64,000 bases of DNA from Bradyrhizobium retamae (GTDB lineage Bacteria > Pseudomonadota > Alphaproteobacteria > Rhizobiales > Xanthobacteraceae): NCBI RefSeq assembly GCF_001440415.1, contig NZ_LLYA01000159.1, positions 124,001-188,000 on the forward strand, given 5' to 3'. How positions within the stretch are numbered: position 1 is the stretch's first letter; the number at the start of each line of letters is the position of its first letter. The position numbers and the translations under genes are program-made. The notes under the pieces are model-generated. The model was not told the DNA's origin, ran no database searches, and worked only from the letters and a program-made list of their open reading frames with translations. This document shows positions 38,374-48,846 of the stretch, piece by piece.

Positions 38374-38823
38374 ATGCCCGTACTGAAATCCCCGTCTGCG
38401 CAAAAAAATACCGGCATCGAGGCTCGCTGCGCCGCCACCGGCATGCGCATGACCGAACAGCGCCGGGTGATCGCGCGTGTGCTTGCGGAATCGGCCGACC
38501 ATCCGGATGTCGAGGAGCTTTACCGGCGCTGTGTCGCGGTCGACGACAAGATCTCGATCTCGACGGTATATCGCACCGTCAAGCTGTTCGAGGATGCCGG
38601 CATTATCGAGCGGCACGATTTCCGCGAGGGCCGCGCGCGCTACGAGCAGATGCCTGACAGTCACCACGATCACCTGATCAATCTGCGCGACGGCAAGGTG
38701 ATCGAGTTCACCTCCGAGGAGATCGAGAAATTGCAGGCCGAGATCGCCCGCAAGCTCGGCTACAAACTGGTCGACCACCGGCTGGAGCTTTATTGCGTGC
38801 CGCTCGACGACGACAAATCCTGA
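38374..38823 (+). CDS. fur: Fur family transcriptional regulator (Fur/Mur type)
   Basis: A 149-residue ferric uptake regulator homologue. The winged-helix DNA-binding part has MTEQRRVIARVL and DKISISTVYRTVKLFEDAGI. The metal-site segment HHDH (His97, His98, His100) precedes LINLRDGKVIEF and the dimerisation part. In Rhizobiales close relatives respond to manganese (Mur) or, in Bradyrhizobium, to iron and manganese. There is no C-terminal CxxC zinc motif, as usual for this group. I chose the ATG at 38374 as the best family start. Confidence 0.93.
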   Translation: MPVLKSPSAQKNTGIEARCAATGMRMTEQRRVIARVLAESADHPDVEELYRRCVAVDDKISISTVYRTVKLFEDAGIIERHDFREGRARYEQMPDSHHDHLINLRDGKVIEFTSEEIEKLQAEIARKLGYKLVDHRLELYCVPLDDDKS

Positions 38824-38835
38824 TCGCGTGCCAAC

Positions 38836-39531
38836 GTGAACCCGAACTTCGATCTGGTCATCTTCGACTGCGACGGCGTGCTGGTCGACAGCGAGGTCAT
38901 TTCGTGCCGTGCGCATGCGGAAATTCTCAGCCGCCACGGCTATCCGATCACGTCGGAGCAGGTGTTTCACCGATTCCTCGGCCGCTCGGCACGTCAAGCC
39001 AACCTCGAAGTTGAGGCCGAACTCGGCCGCGCTCTGCCCGACGATTTTCATCTGCAATTGCGGGATGAGCTGTACCGGACGTTCGAAGCCGATCTGGAAG
39101 CGATACCGCACATTCATACCGCGCTCGATGCCATCACCCAGCCGGTCTGTGTGGCATCGAGCGGCTCGCATCAACGCATGCAAATTAGCCTAGGCCGCAC
39201 CAGGCTCTATGATCGGTTTGCGCCGAATATTTTTTCGGCCTCGCAGGTCTCTAACGGCAAACCCGCACCGGACCTGTTTCTGTTCGCGGCCGAACAGATG
39301 AACGTCGCGCCGGAACGCTGCGTCGTGATCGAGGACAGTGTTCCCGGCGTCACTGGCGGCCGCGCCGCTGGCATGACCGTGCTCGGTTTTCACGGCGGCA
39401 GCCATTGCCGCCCCGGCTATGGGGACAGGCTGCGCGATGCCGGAGTCGTCGCTGTTTTCGACGATATGCGGCAATTACCCGGGCTTATTGAGAAGATCGG
39501 GATTAAGGCAACACCGAACCGGGCTGTGTAA
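38836..39531 (+). CDS. HAD family phosphatase (beta-phosphoglucomutase-like)
   Basis: A 231-residue HAD hydrolase. Motif I is FDCDGVLVDSE with the nucleophile and acid Asp pair. Motif II is the Ser/Thr in VASSGS, motif III the Lys in NGKPAPDLF, and motif IV IEDSVPGV. A helical cap is inserted between motifs I and II, so it belongs to the phosphoglucomutase/phosphoglycolate phosphatase branch; substrate unknown. The start is GTG at 38836, 12 bases after fur, so co-transcription is likely. Confidence 0.9.
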   Translation: MNPNFDLVIFDCDGVLVDSEVISCRAHAEILSRHGYPITSEQVFHRFLGRSARQANLEVEAELGRALPDDFHLQLRDELYRTFEADLEAIPHIHTALDAITQPVCVASSGSHQRMQISLGRTRLYDRFAPNIFSASQVSNGKPAPDLFLFAAEQMNVAPERCVVIEDSVPGVTGGRAAGMTVLGFHGGSHCRPGYGDRLRDAGVVAVFDDMRQLPGLIEKIGIKATPNRAV

Positions 39532-39597
39532 TGAGAATCGGTCAATGTCTGCTTTGCTTCATAAAGCAGGATCTTCACCGACACCTTCGGTATGTAA

Positions 39598-39623
39598 GGA
39601 ACCACTGAATATCTGCGGACGTT
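39598..39623 (+). promoter_or_regulatory. Putative EcfG (general stress response) promoter
   Basis: GGAAC at 39598-39602 and CGTT at 39620-39623 are separated by exactly 17 bases. GGAAC-N16/17-CGTT is the consensus for the alphaproteobacterial sigma factor EcfG. It ends 51 bases before the ATG of the small secreted protein, on the right strand and with an SD (AGGAGG) between. Confidence 0.65.
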
Positions 39624-39674
39624 TTCCTGTATCCCTCATTTTGAGCGAGAGACAACCTCAAGCAGGAGGTTCAG

Positions 39675-40064
39675 ATGTCTACACGCATAGTGACCGCAGC
39701 ATTCGCCCTTATCCTCGCGTCGCCGGCGTTTGCTGATTGTAACCAGGAACTGAAGGCGCTCGAACCGAACATCGTTGCCGCGGGAACGGGCGCGAGCGAA
39801 TCGGGAATGCCGGGGACCAAGCACCAAGAGGAGGTTCTGGCCGGTAAACAAAAGAGCGCTGAGCCTGAAACCACGGGATCAACGGCAGCGGCCGTGCAGC
39901 CCACTTCACCGCATCAGGAGCAAGTCACTAGAAAGAGCAGCACCCAGAGCGCCGAACATGCCAACCAACTGATGGCCGAAGCCCGCAAGATGTCAGTGGC
40001 TGGCGACGAACAAGGGTGCATGAAGAAAGCGGCAGAACTCAAGGACGTCCTGGGAATCAAGTGA
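39675..40064 (+). CDS. Small secreted protein of unknown function, probably stress-induced
   Basis: A 129-residue protein with a clear signal peptide (cleavage probably after ASPAFA, residue 20). The mature part starts with DCNQEL, has a low-complexity Gly/Ser/Thr/Gln middle and a helical C-terminal end in which GDEQGCMKKAAELKDVLG is conserved-looking; Cys22 and the late Cys could form a disulfide. AGGAGG lies a few bases before the ATG. A candidate EcfG promoter lies upstream. I recognise no family; small exported proteins of this kind are frequent in EcfG regulons. Confidence 0.82.
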   Translation: MSTRIVTAAFALILASPAFADCNQELKALEPNIVAAGTGASESGMPGTKHQEEVLAGKQKSAEPETTGSTAAAVQPTSPHQEQVTRKSSTQSAEHANQLMAEARKMSVAGDEQGCMKKAAELKDVLGIK

Positions 40065-40331
40065 GCATCAGTTTGCCTGGTGCGCAAAACTTGCAATTCC
40101 CGGATCACTACTCTCGATTCGTTGGCTTTCGTGGTGGCGCGTAAGCCGGGCGAGCACCGCCGCTTTTGCTTCGACGGTAATCGGGCTGGCCATACCAGCG
40201 TGGGTGGTGGGTTTGCCGGCCCTCCTTGCCCCGAAATTGCCGCCTATCACGCTGGATTTCCGGCCCTTTAGCCTATACTTAAGCCCCGCGCCCGGATTTG
40301 GCGCCCATTCAAGCCCAACACCCAAGGTTCC

Positions 40332-41750
<1,419 letters not shown>

Positions 41751-41754
41751 ACCC

Positions 41755-42810
41755 TTGCCAAAAAGCGCATCGGATTCATCTTCGCTCGCTCCCAGCCGCA
41801 AATTTGATCGCGACATGCAAATTCCGCCCGAGACCCAGGTCGTCATCGATTTCGACGACAACCGCGCCGCTTCTGCCCTCGTCGGCCCTTACGGCCAGAA
41901 CCTGGCGCTGGTCGAACGGCGGCTCAGCGTTGTGGTCGATTCCCGCGGCAACCATATCACCATCGCCGGCTCGCGTGACGGCTGCGACGCCGCACGGCGC
42001 GTGCTGGAGACGCTCTATTCACAGGCCGTGCAAGGCCACGACCTCTCGCAGGGCGAAGTCGAAGGCGCGATCCGCGCCGTCCTCTCGCAGGGCTCGCTGT
42101 TCGAGTTCGACGCCAAGACCGCAAAGCCCTCGTTCGAGACCATCAACCTGCGCAAGCGTCCGGTGCGCGCCCGCACCGCGGCGCAGGATTCCTACATCCG
42201 CGCGCTGAAACGCCACGAATTGGTGTTCGGCATCGGCCCGGCGGGCACAGGCAAGACCTGGCTTGCGGTGGCGCATGCCGCGCAATTGTTCGAACGCAAG
42301 GAAGTCGATCGCATCATCCTTTCGCGGCCTGCGGTCGAGGCCGGCGAGCGGCTCGGCTTTCTGCCCGGAGACTTGCGCGAAAAAGTCGATCCTTACTTGA
42401 GGCCGATCTACGACGCGCTGTACGACCTGATGGACGCGCGAGTGGTGGAACGTGCATTGCAGGGCGGAGAAATCGAGATCGCGCCGCTGGCCTTCATGCG
42501 CGGCCGCACCCTGACCAACGCCGTGATCATCCTCGACGAAGCGCAGAACACCACGTCGATGCAGATGAAGATGTTCTTGACCCGGCTCGGCGAGAACAGC
42601 CGGATGATCGTCACCGGCGATCCATCGCAGGTCGACCTGCCGAACGGACAGGCTTCGGGGCTTGCCGAGGCCTGCAAGCTGCTCGACAACGTCGAAGGCA
42701 TTGCGCAGGTGAAATTCACCGCGGAAGACGTCATCCGCCATGAACTCGTGGCGCGGATCGTCGCCGCCTATGAGGGATTGCCGCAAAAACCGGCAACCGG
42801 AAAATCTTGA
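41755..42810 (+). CDS. phoH: PhoH family ATPase (YbeZ type)
   Basis: A 351-residue PhoH-like protein. An N-terminal KH-like segment (about residues 25-95, VGPYGQNLALVERRL) precedes the ATPase core with Walker A GPAGTGKTW and Walker B VIILDEAQNTT, then TGDPSQVDLP. YbeZ works with YbeY in rRNA processing and translation. The start is TTG at 41755, nine bases after GGGAG; an internal ATG at 41815 would remove 20 poorly conserved residues and is possible. ybeY starts inside its stop codon. Confidence 0.94.
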   Translation: MPKSASDSSSLAPSRKFDRDMQIPPETQVVIDFDDNRAASALVGPYGQNLALVERRLSVVVDSRGNHITIAGSRDGCDAARRVLETLYSQAVQGHDLSQGEVEGAIRAVLSQGSLFEFDAKTAKPSFETINLRKRPVRARTAAQDSYIRALKRHELVFGIGPAGTGKTWLAVAHAAQLFERKEVDRIILSRPAVEAGERLGFLPGDLREKVDPYLRPIYDALYDLMDARVVERALQGGEIEIAPLAFMRGRTLTNAVIILDEAQNTTSMQMKMFLTRLGENSRMIVTGDPSQVDLPNGQASGLAEACKLLDNVEGIAQVKFTAEDVIRHELVARIVAAYEGLPQKPATGKS

Positions 42811-43397
42811 CCGCAAACTCTTCGCGCCCGGACCTGCCGCCGGCAGGCCGGGGCCGCAACCCCAACATTGCAATGCAAACCGCTGGAACGCTCGTGTCCT
42901 CCGTCCTTCCCCTCACCGAAGTTCTCGTCGTCGCCGATTGCTGGCAGACCGAGCCGGAGGCCGAGGCGGTGATCCATCGCGCCATTAATGCGGCGGCCGA
43001 AATCGCCGATGCCGACGTCGGCGATACGGAACTTGCGGTCATGCTGACCGACGATGCCGGAATCCGCACGCTGAACAGCAACTGGCGCGGCATCGACAAT
43101 CCCACCAACGTGCTGTCGTTTCCGGCGCTGCAGCCGGCCGCGGGTGCGCCTGCGGACGCGCCGCGTATGCTCGGTGATATCGCCATCGCCTATGAGACCA
43201 CCCGGAAAGAGGCCGATGAGGAAGAAAAGCCGTTCGATCATCACCTCAGCCATCTTGCGGTTCACGGGTTCCTGCATTTGATCGGGTACGACCACGAGAA
43301 GGACGACGACGCCGAAGCCATGGAGGGTCTCGAACGGGAGATTCTCGCGCAGCTCGGCATTCCCGATCCGTATGCGGACCGGGAGCGGATGGACTGA
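42807..43397 (+). CDS. ybeY: Endoribonuclease YbeY
   Basis: A 196-residue YbeY, a zinc-dependent RNase involved in 16S rRNA 3' end maturation and ribosome quality control. The metal site HGFLHLIGYDH gives His153, His157 and His163. NVLSFPALQP and LGDIAIAYETTRKEA are typical. The TTG start at 42807 overlaps the phoH stop (TTGA); an internal ATG at 42873 is the alternative and would remove 22 unconserved residues. Confidence 0.94.
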   Translation: MTANSSRPDLPPAGRGRNPNIAMQTAGTLVSSVLPLTEVLVVADCWQTEPEAEAVIHRAINAAAEIADADVGDTELAVMLTDDAGIRTLNSNWRGIDNPTNVLSFPALQPAAGAPADAPRMLGDIAIAYETTRKEADEEEKPFDHHLSHLAVHGFLHLIGYDHEKDDDAEAMEGLEREILAQLGIPDPYADRERMD

Positions 43398-43398
43398 A

Positions 43399-44517
43399 AT
43401 GCCGGACTCCGACCCTATACAGGATAACCCGCGCGACATGCGCAACTTGCCGGTGGTGGTGCAGGAAGGCGAGGTGCTGCGTCCGAGCGCCGAGAGCTGG
43501 CTGATACGGGCAATCCGCACGCTGTTCGGCTGGAGGGGAGGATCGGTGCGCGCCGATCTTCAGGTCGTGCTCGATACGTCCACCCCCGACGATGCCGGCT
43601 TCTCCGCCATCGAGCGCACCATGCTGCGCAACATCCTCGGCCTCAACGAGCGGCGCATCGCCGACGTGATGGTGCATCGCGCCGACATCATCGCGGTCAA
43701 GCGAGATATTCCGCTCGGCGAATTAATGAGCCTGTTCGAGAGCGCGGCGCATTCGCGGCTCGTGGTCTACAACGAAACACTCGACGACCCCGAAGGCATT
43801 GTTCACATCCGCGACCTGCTGGCGTTCATGACCGCGAAAGCGCGCCTCGGCGATACCGCCAAGCCCAAGCGCAAGAAGCCGTTCCCGGCGGGGCTCGACC
43901 TGCGGGCGGTCGACCTCGCAATGCCGCTGGCCGAGGCCAACATCATCCGCAAGCTCCTGTACGTGCCGCCGTCAATGCGGGCGATCGATCTGCTGGCGCA
44001 GATGCAGGCCTCGCGCATCCACTTGGCGCTGGTGGTGGACGAATATGGCGGCACCGACGGGCTGGTCTCGATCGAGGACATCGTCGAGCAGATCGTCGGC
44101 GAAATCGACGACGAGCACGACAGCGATGAGCCGCCATCGATCGTCCGCCAGGGAGATAACGCCTTCATCGCGGATGCCCGCGCCAGCCTCGAGGATGCGC
44201 GCAAGATGATCGGCGAGGAATTCGTGACCGGCGAGGCGAGCGAGGAAGTCGCTACCCTCGGCGGCTATCTGGTGTCCCAGGTCGGCCGGCTGCCCGTGCG
44301 CGGCGAGGTCATTGCCGGTCCGGGCAATTTCGAGATCGAGGTACTCGATGCCGATCCGCGGCGGGTCAAGCGGCTGCGGATCGGGATCCGGAAAGAACGC
44401 CCCGTGGCGCGCGCGACGCGCGAGCGAAGCCGCCGCGAGGCCGCGCCCGACGCCAGCGCGCCGCCGACCAATGACAATACGCCGCCGGCCTCCGGCGATG
44501 GAGCCGGCTCGCAGTGA
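43399..44517 (+). CDS. corC: CBS-domain protein of the hemolysin C / CorC family
   Basis: A 372-residue soluble CBS-pair protein (YbeX/CorC type). The leader segment MLRNILGLNERRIADVMVHRADI precedes two CBS motifs (about residues 90-215, containing LVVDEYGGTDGLVSIEDIVEQIVGEI with the typical DEYGG). A CorC_HlyC domain (about 235-325) follows, then a charged Arg/Ala/Pro tail. There are no membrane spans. In E. coli the gene sits between ybeY and lnt and has been linked to magnesium/cobalt efflux and apolipoprotein acylation; the exact role is unsettled. I chose the ATG at 43399, just after the ybeY stop. Confidence 0.92.
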   Translation: MPDSDPIQDNPRDMRNLPVVVQEGEVLRPSAESWLIRAIRTLFGWRGGSVRADLQVVLDTSTPDDAGFSAIERTMLRNILGLNERRIADVMVHRADIIAVKRDIPLGELMSLFESAAHSRLVVYNETLDDPEGIVHIRDLLAFMTAKARLGDTAKPKRKKPFPAGLDLRAVDLAMPLAEANIIRKLLYVPPSMRAIDLLAQMQASRIHLALVVDEYGGTDGLVSIEDIVEQIVGEIDDEHDSDEPPSIVRQGDNAFIADARASLEDARKMIGEEFVTGEASEEVATLGGYLVSQVGRLPVRGEVIAGPGNFEIEVLDADPRRVKRLRIGIRKERPVARATRERSRREAAPDASAPPTNDNTPPASGDGAGSQ

Positions 44518-46124
44518 TCCCAACCAGCAAATTCCGCGTCGCGGGACTTTCGATCATCCTGGCCTGGGGCTGGAAGCGCGCAGCGATCGCGCTCGTCGCC
44601 GGCGCAATGTCGGCTCTTTCGATGGCGCCGTTCAACGCCTGGCCGGTGCTGTTTGTGACGTTTCCGGTCGTGGTCTGGCTGATCGACGGCGCGGCGGCCG
44701 GAAAATGGCGCGGGGTGCCAGCGGCGGCGATGGCGGGCTTCTGGTTCGGGCTCGGCTATTTCGTCCCCGGGCTCTACTGGATCGGCAACGCCTTCCTGGT
44801 CGACGCGCCGACCTTTGCCTGGTTGATGCCGTTCGCGGTGCTCGGCCTGCCGGCCTATCTCGCCTTGTTTCCGGCGCTCGGCTTTGCGCTGGCGCGGCTG
44901 ATCTGGACGCGGGATGCGTCGCGGGTTCTGGCGCTCGCGATCGGGCTCACGGTCAGCGAATGGCTGCGCAGTTATCTGCTATCGGGATTTCCCTGGAATG
45001 CCTTCGGCTACGCGCTGTCGGAGCCCTTGGCGCTGGCGCAGGCGGCGTCGCTGATCGGGCTGTGGGGCATGACCTTCCTCAGCGTCGCGATCTTTGCCAG
45101 CCCGGCGGCGCTGATCGACGGTTCATCGCGCGGCCGCAAGCCCTGGATCGCGCCGGTGGCGGCGCTCTTGCTGCTCGCGGCGATGGGAATTTACGGCGCC
45201 GTGCGGCTGTCGCTGCAGCCGACGGCCCTGACCAAGGTCAAGCTACGTATCATGCAGCCGAACCTGCAGCAGGACGTCAAATTCAACTACGGCGCCAAAG
45301 CGGAGGTGATGCAGAAATACCTTGCTCTGTCCGACCGCGCTTCAGGCCCGCAGTCCACCGGCGTGCGCGACGTGCAGATCCTGATTTGGCCGGAATCGGC
45401 TTTCCCGTTTTTCCTGACGCGCGAAGCCGACGCGATGGCACAGATCGCCGAGCTCCTGCCCAAGGGTACGGTGCTGATAACCGGCTCGGTGCGCGCTCCG
45501 GACACCCCGCCCGGCGTGCGCGTCTCCCGTGCCTATAACTCGATCTATGTGATCGACCATGACGGTGGTGTGCTGTCGGTCTACGACAAGCTGCATCTGG
45601 TGCCGTTCGGCGAGTATCTGCCGTTTCAGGAATGGATGGAGAAGCTCGGCTTCGTGCAGCTTACAAAAGTCCACGGCGGCTTCATTCCGGGCACGCGCCG
45701 CCGCGCGATGGAGATACCGAATGCGCCGCGCGCGCTACCGTTGATTTGTTATGAGGCGATTTTTCCCGGAAATGTTGCAGCGCGTGACGACCGCCCCGGC
45801 TGGATCGTCAACCTGACCAATGACGGCTGGTTTGGAAATTCAACCGGCCCCTACCAGCACCTGCAGCAGGCGCGGCTGCGTGCGATCGAGGAAGGTCTGC
45901 CGATGGTGCGCGCCGCCAACACCGGCATCTCGGCGGTGATCGATCCCTCGGGACGAATTGTGGCGCAGCTCGGCCTCGGCATCGAAGGCGTGCTGGATGC
46001 CAGCCTGCCGTTCGCGCTGTCGCCGACGGTTTATGCTCGCCTTGGAGATATCCCGGCGGCCGTGATTGTGGCCGCAGCCTTGTTGGTCGTCGTCAGACGC
46101 CGCGTTGCGAAGCACGCTGCCTGA
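44514..46124 (+). CDS. lnt: Apolipoprotein N-acyltransferase
   Basis: A 536-residue Lnt, which adds the third acyl chain to lipoproteins in the inner membrane. Residues about 1-225 hold six or seven membrane spans. The periplasmic nitrilase domain carries the triad Glu294 (WPESAFPF), Lys359 (YDKLHLVPFGEYLP) and Cys412 (LICYEAIFP). A last span lies near 507-527. GTG at 44514 overlaps the corC stop (GTGA). Confidence 0.96.
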   Translation: MIPTSKFRVAGLSIILAWGWKRAAIALVAGAMSALSMAPFNAWPVLFVTFPVVVWLIDGAAAGKWRGVPAAAMAGFWFGLGYFVPGLYWIGNAFLVDAPTFAWLMPFAVLGLPAYLALFPALGFALARLIWTRDASRVLALAIGLTVSEWLRSYLLSGFPWNAFGYALSEPLALAQAASLIGLWGMTFLSVAIFASPAALIDGSSRGRKPWIAPVAALLLLAAMGIYGAVRLSLQPTALTKVKLRIMQPNLQQDVKFNYGAKAEVMQKYLALSDRASGPQSTGVRDVQILIWPESAFPFFLTREADAMAQIAELLPKGTVLITGSVRAPDTPPGVRVSRAYNSIYVIDHDGGVLSVYDKLHLVPFGEYLPFQEWMEKLGFVQLTKVHGGFIPGTRRRAMEIPNAPRALPLICYEAIFPGNVAARDDRPGWIVNLTNDGWFGNSTGPYQHLQQARLRAIEEGLPMVRAANTGISAVIDPSGRIVAQLGLGIEGVLDASLPFALSPTVYARLGDIPAAVIVAAALLVVVRRRVAKHAA

Positions 46125-46371
46125 GATTTGCACATGACCGAGTTGTCACTGGTTTACTAAAAACGCTGCGTGCGCGGTTCCACCAGTTGACAGACAGCCT
46201 GCGATTCGCTTTCTGCGCTTGCAAGCCAAAAACGACAACCAGTCACTTCCGTTGCTCAGATCGTCCGCAATTCTACCCGATCTTCCGAGCAGGATATGAC
46301 GGTACCGGCGCGCCTGAGGCATAGAATTTCCACTGCCTCATTCCCGGCGCGCAATCCTAGGAGTGATGCAG

Positions 46372-46788
46372 ATGTCCACCAAAGCGCCCAATCCGGTCGA
46401 CAAATATGTCGGCAGCCGCGTCCGGATGCGCCGCATCATGCTGGGCATGAGTCAGGAAAAGCTCGGCGAAGCGCTCGGCCTCACGTTCCAGCAGGTTCAG
46501 AAATACGAAAAAGGCACCAACCGGGTCGGCGCCAGCCGCCTGCAGCAGATCTCCGAGATTTTGCAGGTGCCGGTGTCGTTTCTGTTCGATGGCGGGCCGA
46601 GCGGTATAGCGAATACGGATGGGTTTGGTGACGGCGCCTCTCCGGCCTACGTGTCCGATTTCCTCGCGACGTCAGAGGGTCTGGCGCTGACACGCGCGTT
46701 CACGCGCATCACCGATTCCAAAATGCGCCGCTCCATCGTCGACTTGGTCGAGCAGATCGCGTTGCGGGACGGCCCGGACCCGCGCTGA
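46372..46788 (+). CDS. praR: XRE-type helix-turn-helix regulator, PraR-like
   Basis: A 138-residue regulator. The helix-turn-helix is at about residues 18-72 (GSRVRMRRIMLGMSQEKLG, LTFQQVQKYEKGTNRVGASRLQQI), followed by an acidic-hydrophobic dimerisation tail. This is the PraR/PhrR family of Rhizobiales, normally found just downstream of lnt; PraR affects quorum sensing, biofilm or symbiosis genes in Rhizobium and Azorhizobium. The name rests on sequence likeness and location. Among the starts GTG 46363, ATG 46366 and ATG 46372, the last is eight bases from AGGAG and best placed. Confidence 0.85.
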   Translation: MSTKAPNPVDKYVGSRVRMRRIMLGMSQEKLGEALGLTFQQVQKYEKGTNRVGASRLQQISEILQVPVSFLFDGGPSGIANTDGFGDGASPAYVSDFLATSEGLALTRAFTRITDSKMRRSIVDLVEQIALRDGPDPR

Positions 46789-46911
46789 TTTTTATCCCGC
46801 ACCGGTTTGAGAATTTCGTATTCCGGAATATGCAGTCATTTCGCGCCTGCATTGGCGCGGGCCCACGATGTGCAATTGCGCATCTGGGCATGACGCCGTA
46901 TCGGATACGCC

Positions 46912-48039
46912 ATGACGACAACCAATCCCTTCGATTCCGCGCCAATCCTCGAGGGCATTCGCCGCTGGGTCGAAATCGAGAGCCCGAGCGAAGCGCCTGA
47001 GCACGTCAACAAGCTCGCCGACCTCGTCGCTCAAGGCTATCGCGGCCTGCCCGCGACGGTAGAGCGGATCGCCGGCCACTCCGGCTGCGGCGATCACCTG
47101 GTGGCGCGCTCGTCATGGGGGCAGGACGCACCGGGAATCCTGGTGCTGAGCCATCTCGACACGGTGCATCCGCTTGGATTCATCGAGCGGCTGCCATTCC
47201 GGATCGAGGGCGACAGCGCATTCGGCCCGGGCATCTACGACATGAAGGGCGGCGCCTATCTCGCCTACCATGCGTTTCGGCAAGTCTGCGCCGACGGTGC
47301 GCGGCCGCCGCTCGGTATCACCCAACTCTATGTCTCCGACGAAGAGATCGGCAGCCCGACCTCGCGCGCGCTGATCGAGGCCGAGGGACGGAAGGCGAAA
47401 TATGTGCTGGTTACCGAACCGGCGCGTGACGATGGAAAGGTCGTCACCGGACGCAAGGGCGTTGGTCGCTTCGAGGTCTTCATCAACGGCGTGCCCTCGC
47501 ATGCCGGCACCCGGCCGGAGGACGGCCGGAGCGCCATCCGCGAACTCGGCCATGTCATTCAAACGCTGGAGGCGATGAACGACCTTGCACGCGGTATCAC
47601 CGTCAATGTCGGCGTGGTCCGCGGCGGCACTAGGCCGAACGTGATCGCGGAAGAGGCATATGCCGAGGTCGATTTGCGTGTGCCGACGATGGCCGATTCC
47701 GACGAGCTCGTTGCCAGAATCCTCAATCTGAAATCGCGCAGCGATGGCGTCACGATCAAGGTGATCGGCGAGCTGAATCGGCCGCCTTACGAAAAGAGCA
47801 ATGCCGGCGCTGCACTTTACGAGCATGCCAGGACGATTGCGGCGGAGATCGGCTTTGATCTGGTCGACACCTCGACCGGCGGCGGCTCCGACGGCAATTT
47901 CACCGCGCGGCATACCGCGACCCTCGATGGCCTTGGCGTCGACGGCCGGGGCGCGCATACCCACTACGAGCAGATGTACGTCTCCTCGATCGAGCCGAGG
48001 GCGCGGCTGCTGTTCCGGCTGTACCAGACGCTGCGATGA
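46912..48039 (+). CDS. M20 family metallopeptidase (ArgE/CPG2-like)
   Basis: A 375-residue zinc-dependent M20 hydrolase. Metal and catalytic motifs are HLDTVHP, FGPGIYDMKGG, SDEEIGSPTS (with the catalytic Glu) and GAHTHYEQ. The dimerisation domain has VPSHAGTRPEDGRSAI. It resembles carboxypeptidase G2 and ArgE-type enzymes, so the substrate is probably an N-acyl amino acid or a glutamyl conjugate. There is no signal peptide; CPG2 has one. Its stop overlaps the trmB start (ATGA). It occupies the place where metK is found in many other Rhizobiales. Confidence 0.93.
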   Translation: MTTTNPFDSAPILEGIRRWVEIESPSEAPEHVNKLADLVAQGYRGLPATVERIAGHSGCGDHLVARSSWGQDAPGILVLSHLDTVHPLGFIERLPFRIEGDSAFGPGIYDMKGGAYLAYHAFRQVCADGARPPLGITQLYVSDEEIGSPTSRALIEAEGRKAKYVLVTEPARDDGKVVTGRKGVGRFEVFINGVPSHAGTRPEDGRSAIRELGHVIQTLEAMNDLARGITVNVGVVRGGTRPNVIAEEAYAEVDLRVPTMADSDELVARILNLKSRSDGVTIKVIGELNRPPYEKSNAGAALYEHARTIAAEIGFDLVDTSTGGGSDGNFTARHTATLDGLGVDGRGAHTHYEQMYVSSIEPRARLLFRLYQTLR

Positions 48040-48779
48040 TATCCGCCCCGAACGATACGGAAGATCGCGGCACCCCGCCCGATGACGGCGCGGCTACGCA
48101 TGCGCGCGGCTCATTCTTCGGCCGCCGCAAGGGCCACAAGCTCCGCATCCACCAGGCCGACCTGATCGACAAACTGCTGCCGCATCTCGCGCTCGACATT
48201 GCAACGCCTGCGCCGGAGCGGCTTGCCGATCTGTTCGATGGCCAACCTACGGATGTCAGGCTCGAGATCGGATTCGGCGGCGGCGAACATCTGATCGCGG
48301 AAGCGCGGGCCTATCCAAACATCGGGTTCATCGGCTGCGAGCCTTATGTGAACGGCATGGCCAAGATCCTGACGCAGATCGAGGCACACAACATCGGCAA
48401 TATCAGGCTCTATGCCGGCGACGCTGCGGAATTGCTGGCCTGGCTGCCGCCGCGGTCGCTGACGCGGGTCGACCTGATCCATCCCGATCCCTGGCCGAAG
48501 CGGCGGCACTGGAAGCGGCGCTTCGTGCAGGACGCAACGGTGAGGGCGATGGCGCGCATTCTCAAGTACGGCGGTGAATTCCGTTTCGTCAGCGACATCG
48601 ACGATTACTGCGCCTGGACGCTGGCGCATCTGATGCGTTCGCCGGATTTTGTCTGGACCGCCGAGCGCGCCGCCGACTGGCAAAAGCCCTGGGACGGCTA
48701 CACCATGACGCGCTACGGCCGCAAAGCCGAACGCGAGGGAAGAGTGGCGGCGTATCTGCGGTTTCGGCGGGTCGGCTAG
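48036..48779 (+). CDS. trmB: tRNA (guanine-N7-)-methyltransferase
   Basis: A 247-residue TrmB, which makes m7G46 in tRNA. The SAM-binding loop is LEIGFGGGEHL, and the family signature LIHPDPWPKRRHWKRRF is followed by EFRFVSDIDDY; the RRKGHKLR segment in the basic N-terminal part is usual for alphaproteobacteria. It overlaps the M20 gene by four bases. A 67-base gap separates it from the next small gene. Confidence 0.95.
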   Translation: MISAPNDTEDRGTPPDDGAATHARGSFFGRRKGHKLRIHQADLIDKLLPHLALDIATPAPERLADLFDGQPTDVRLEIGFGGGEHLIAEARAYPNIGFIGCEPYVNGMAKILTQIEAHNIGNIRLYAGDAAELLAWLPPRSLTRVDLIHPDPWPKRRHWKRRFVQDATVRAMARILKYGGEFRFVSDIDDYCAWTLAHLMRSPDFVWTAERAADWQKPWDGYTMTRYGRKAEREGRVAAYLRFRRVG

Positions 48780-48846
48780 CGGGAACCTTTTTGAGCCTGG
48801 ATGCTTGAGTCCACCGCTTGCGGGGCGACGAATTTGAGAGGCGGTA

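Noticed and set aside
40080-40271. 63-codon frame before miaB
   Set aside because: No SD and no likeness; probably the miaB promoter region, where TATACT at 40274 is a possible -10 without a matching -35.
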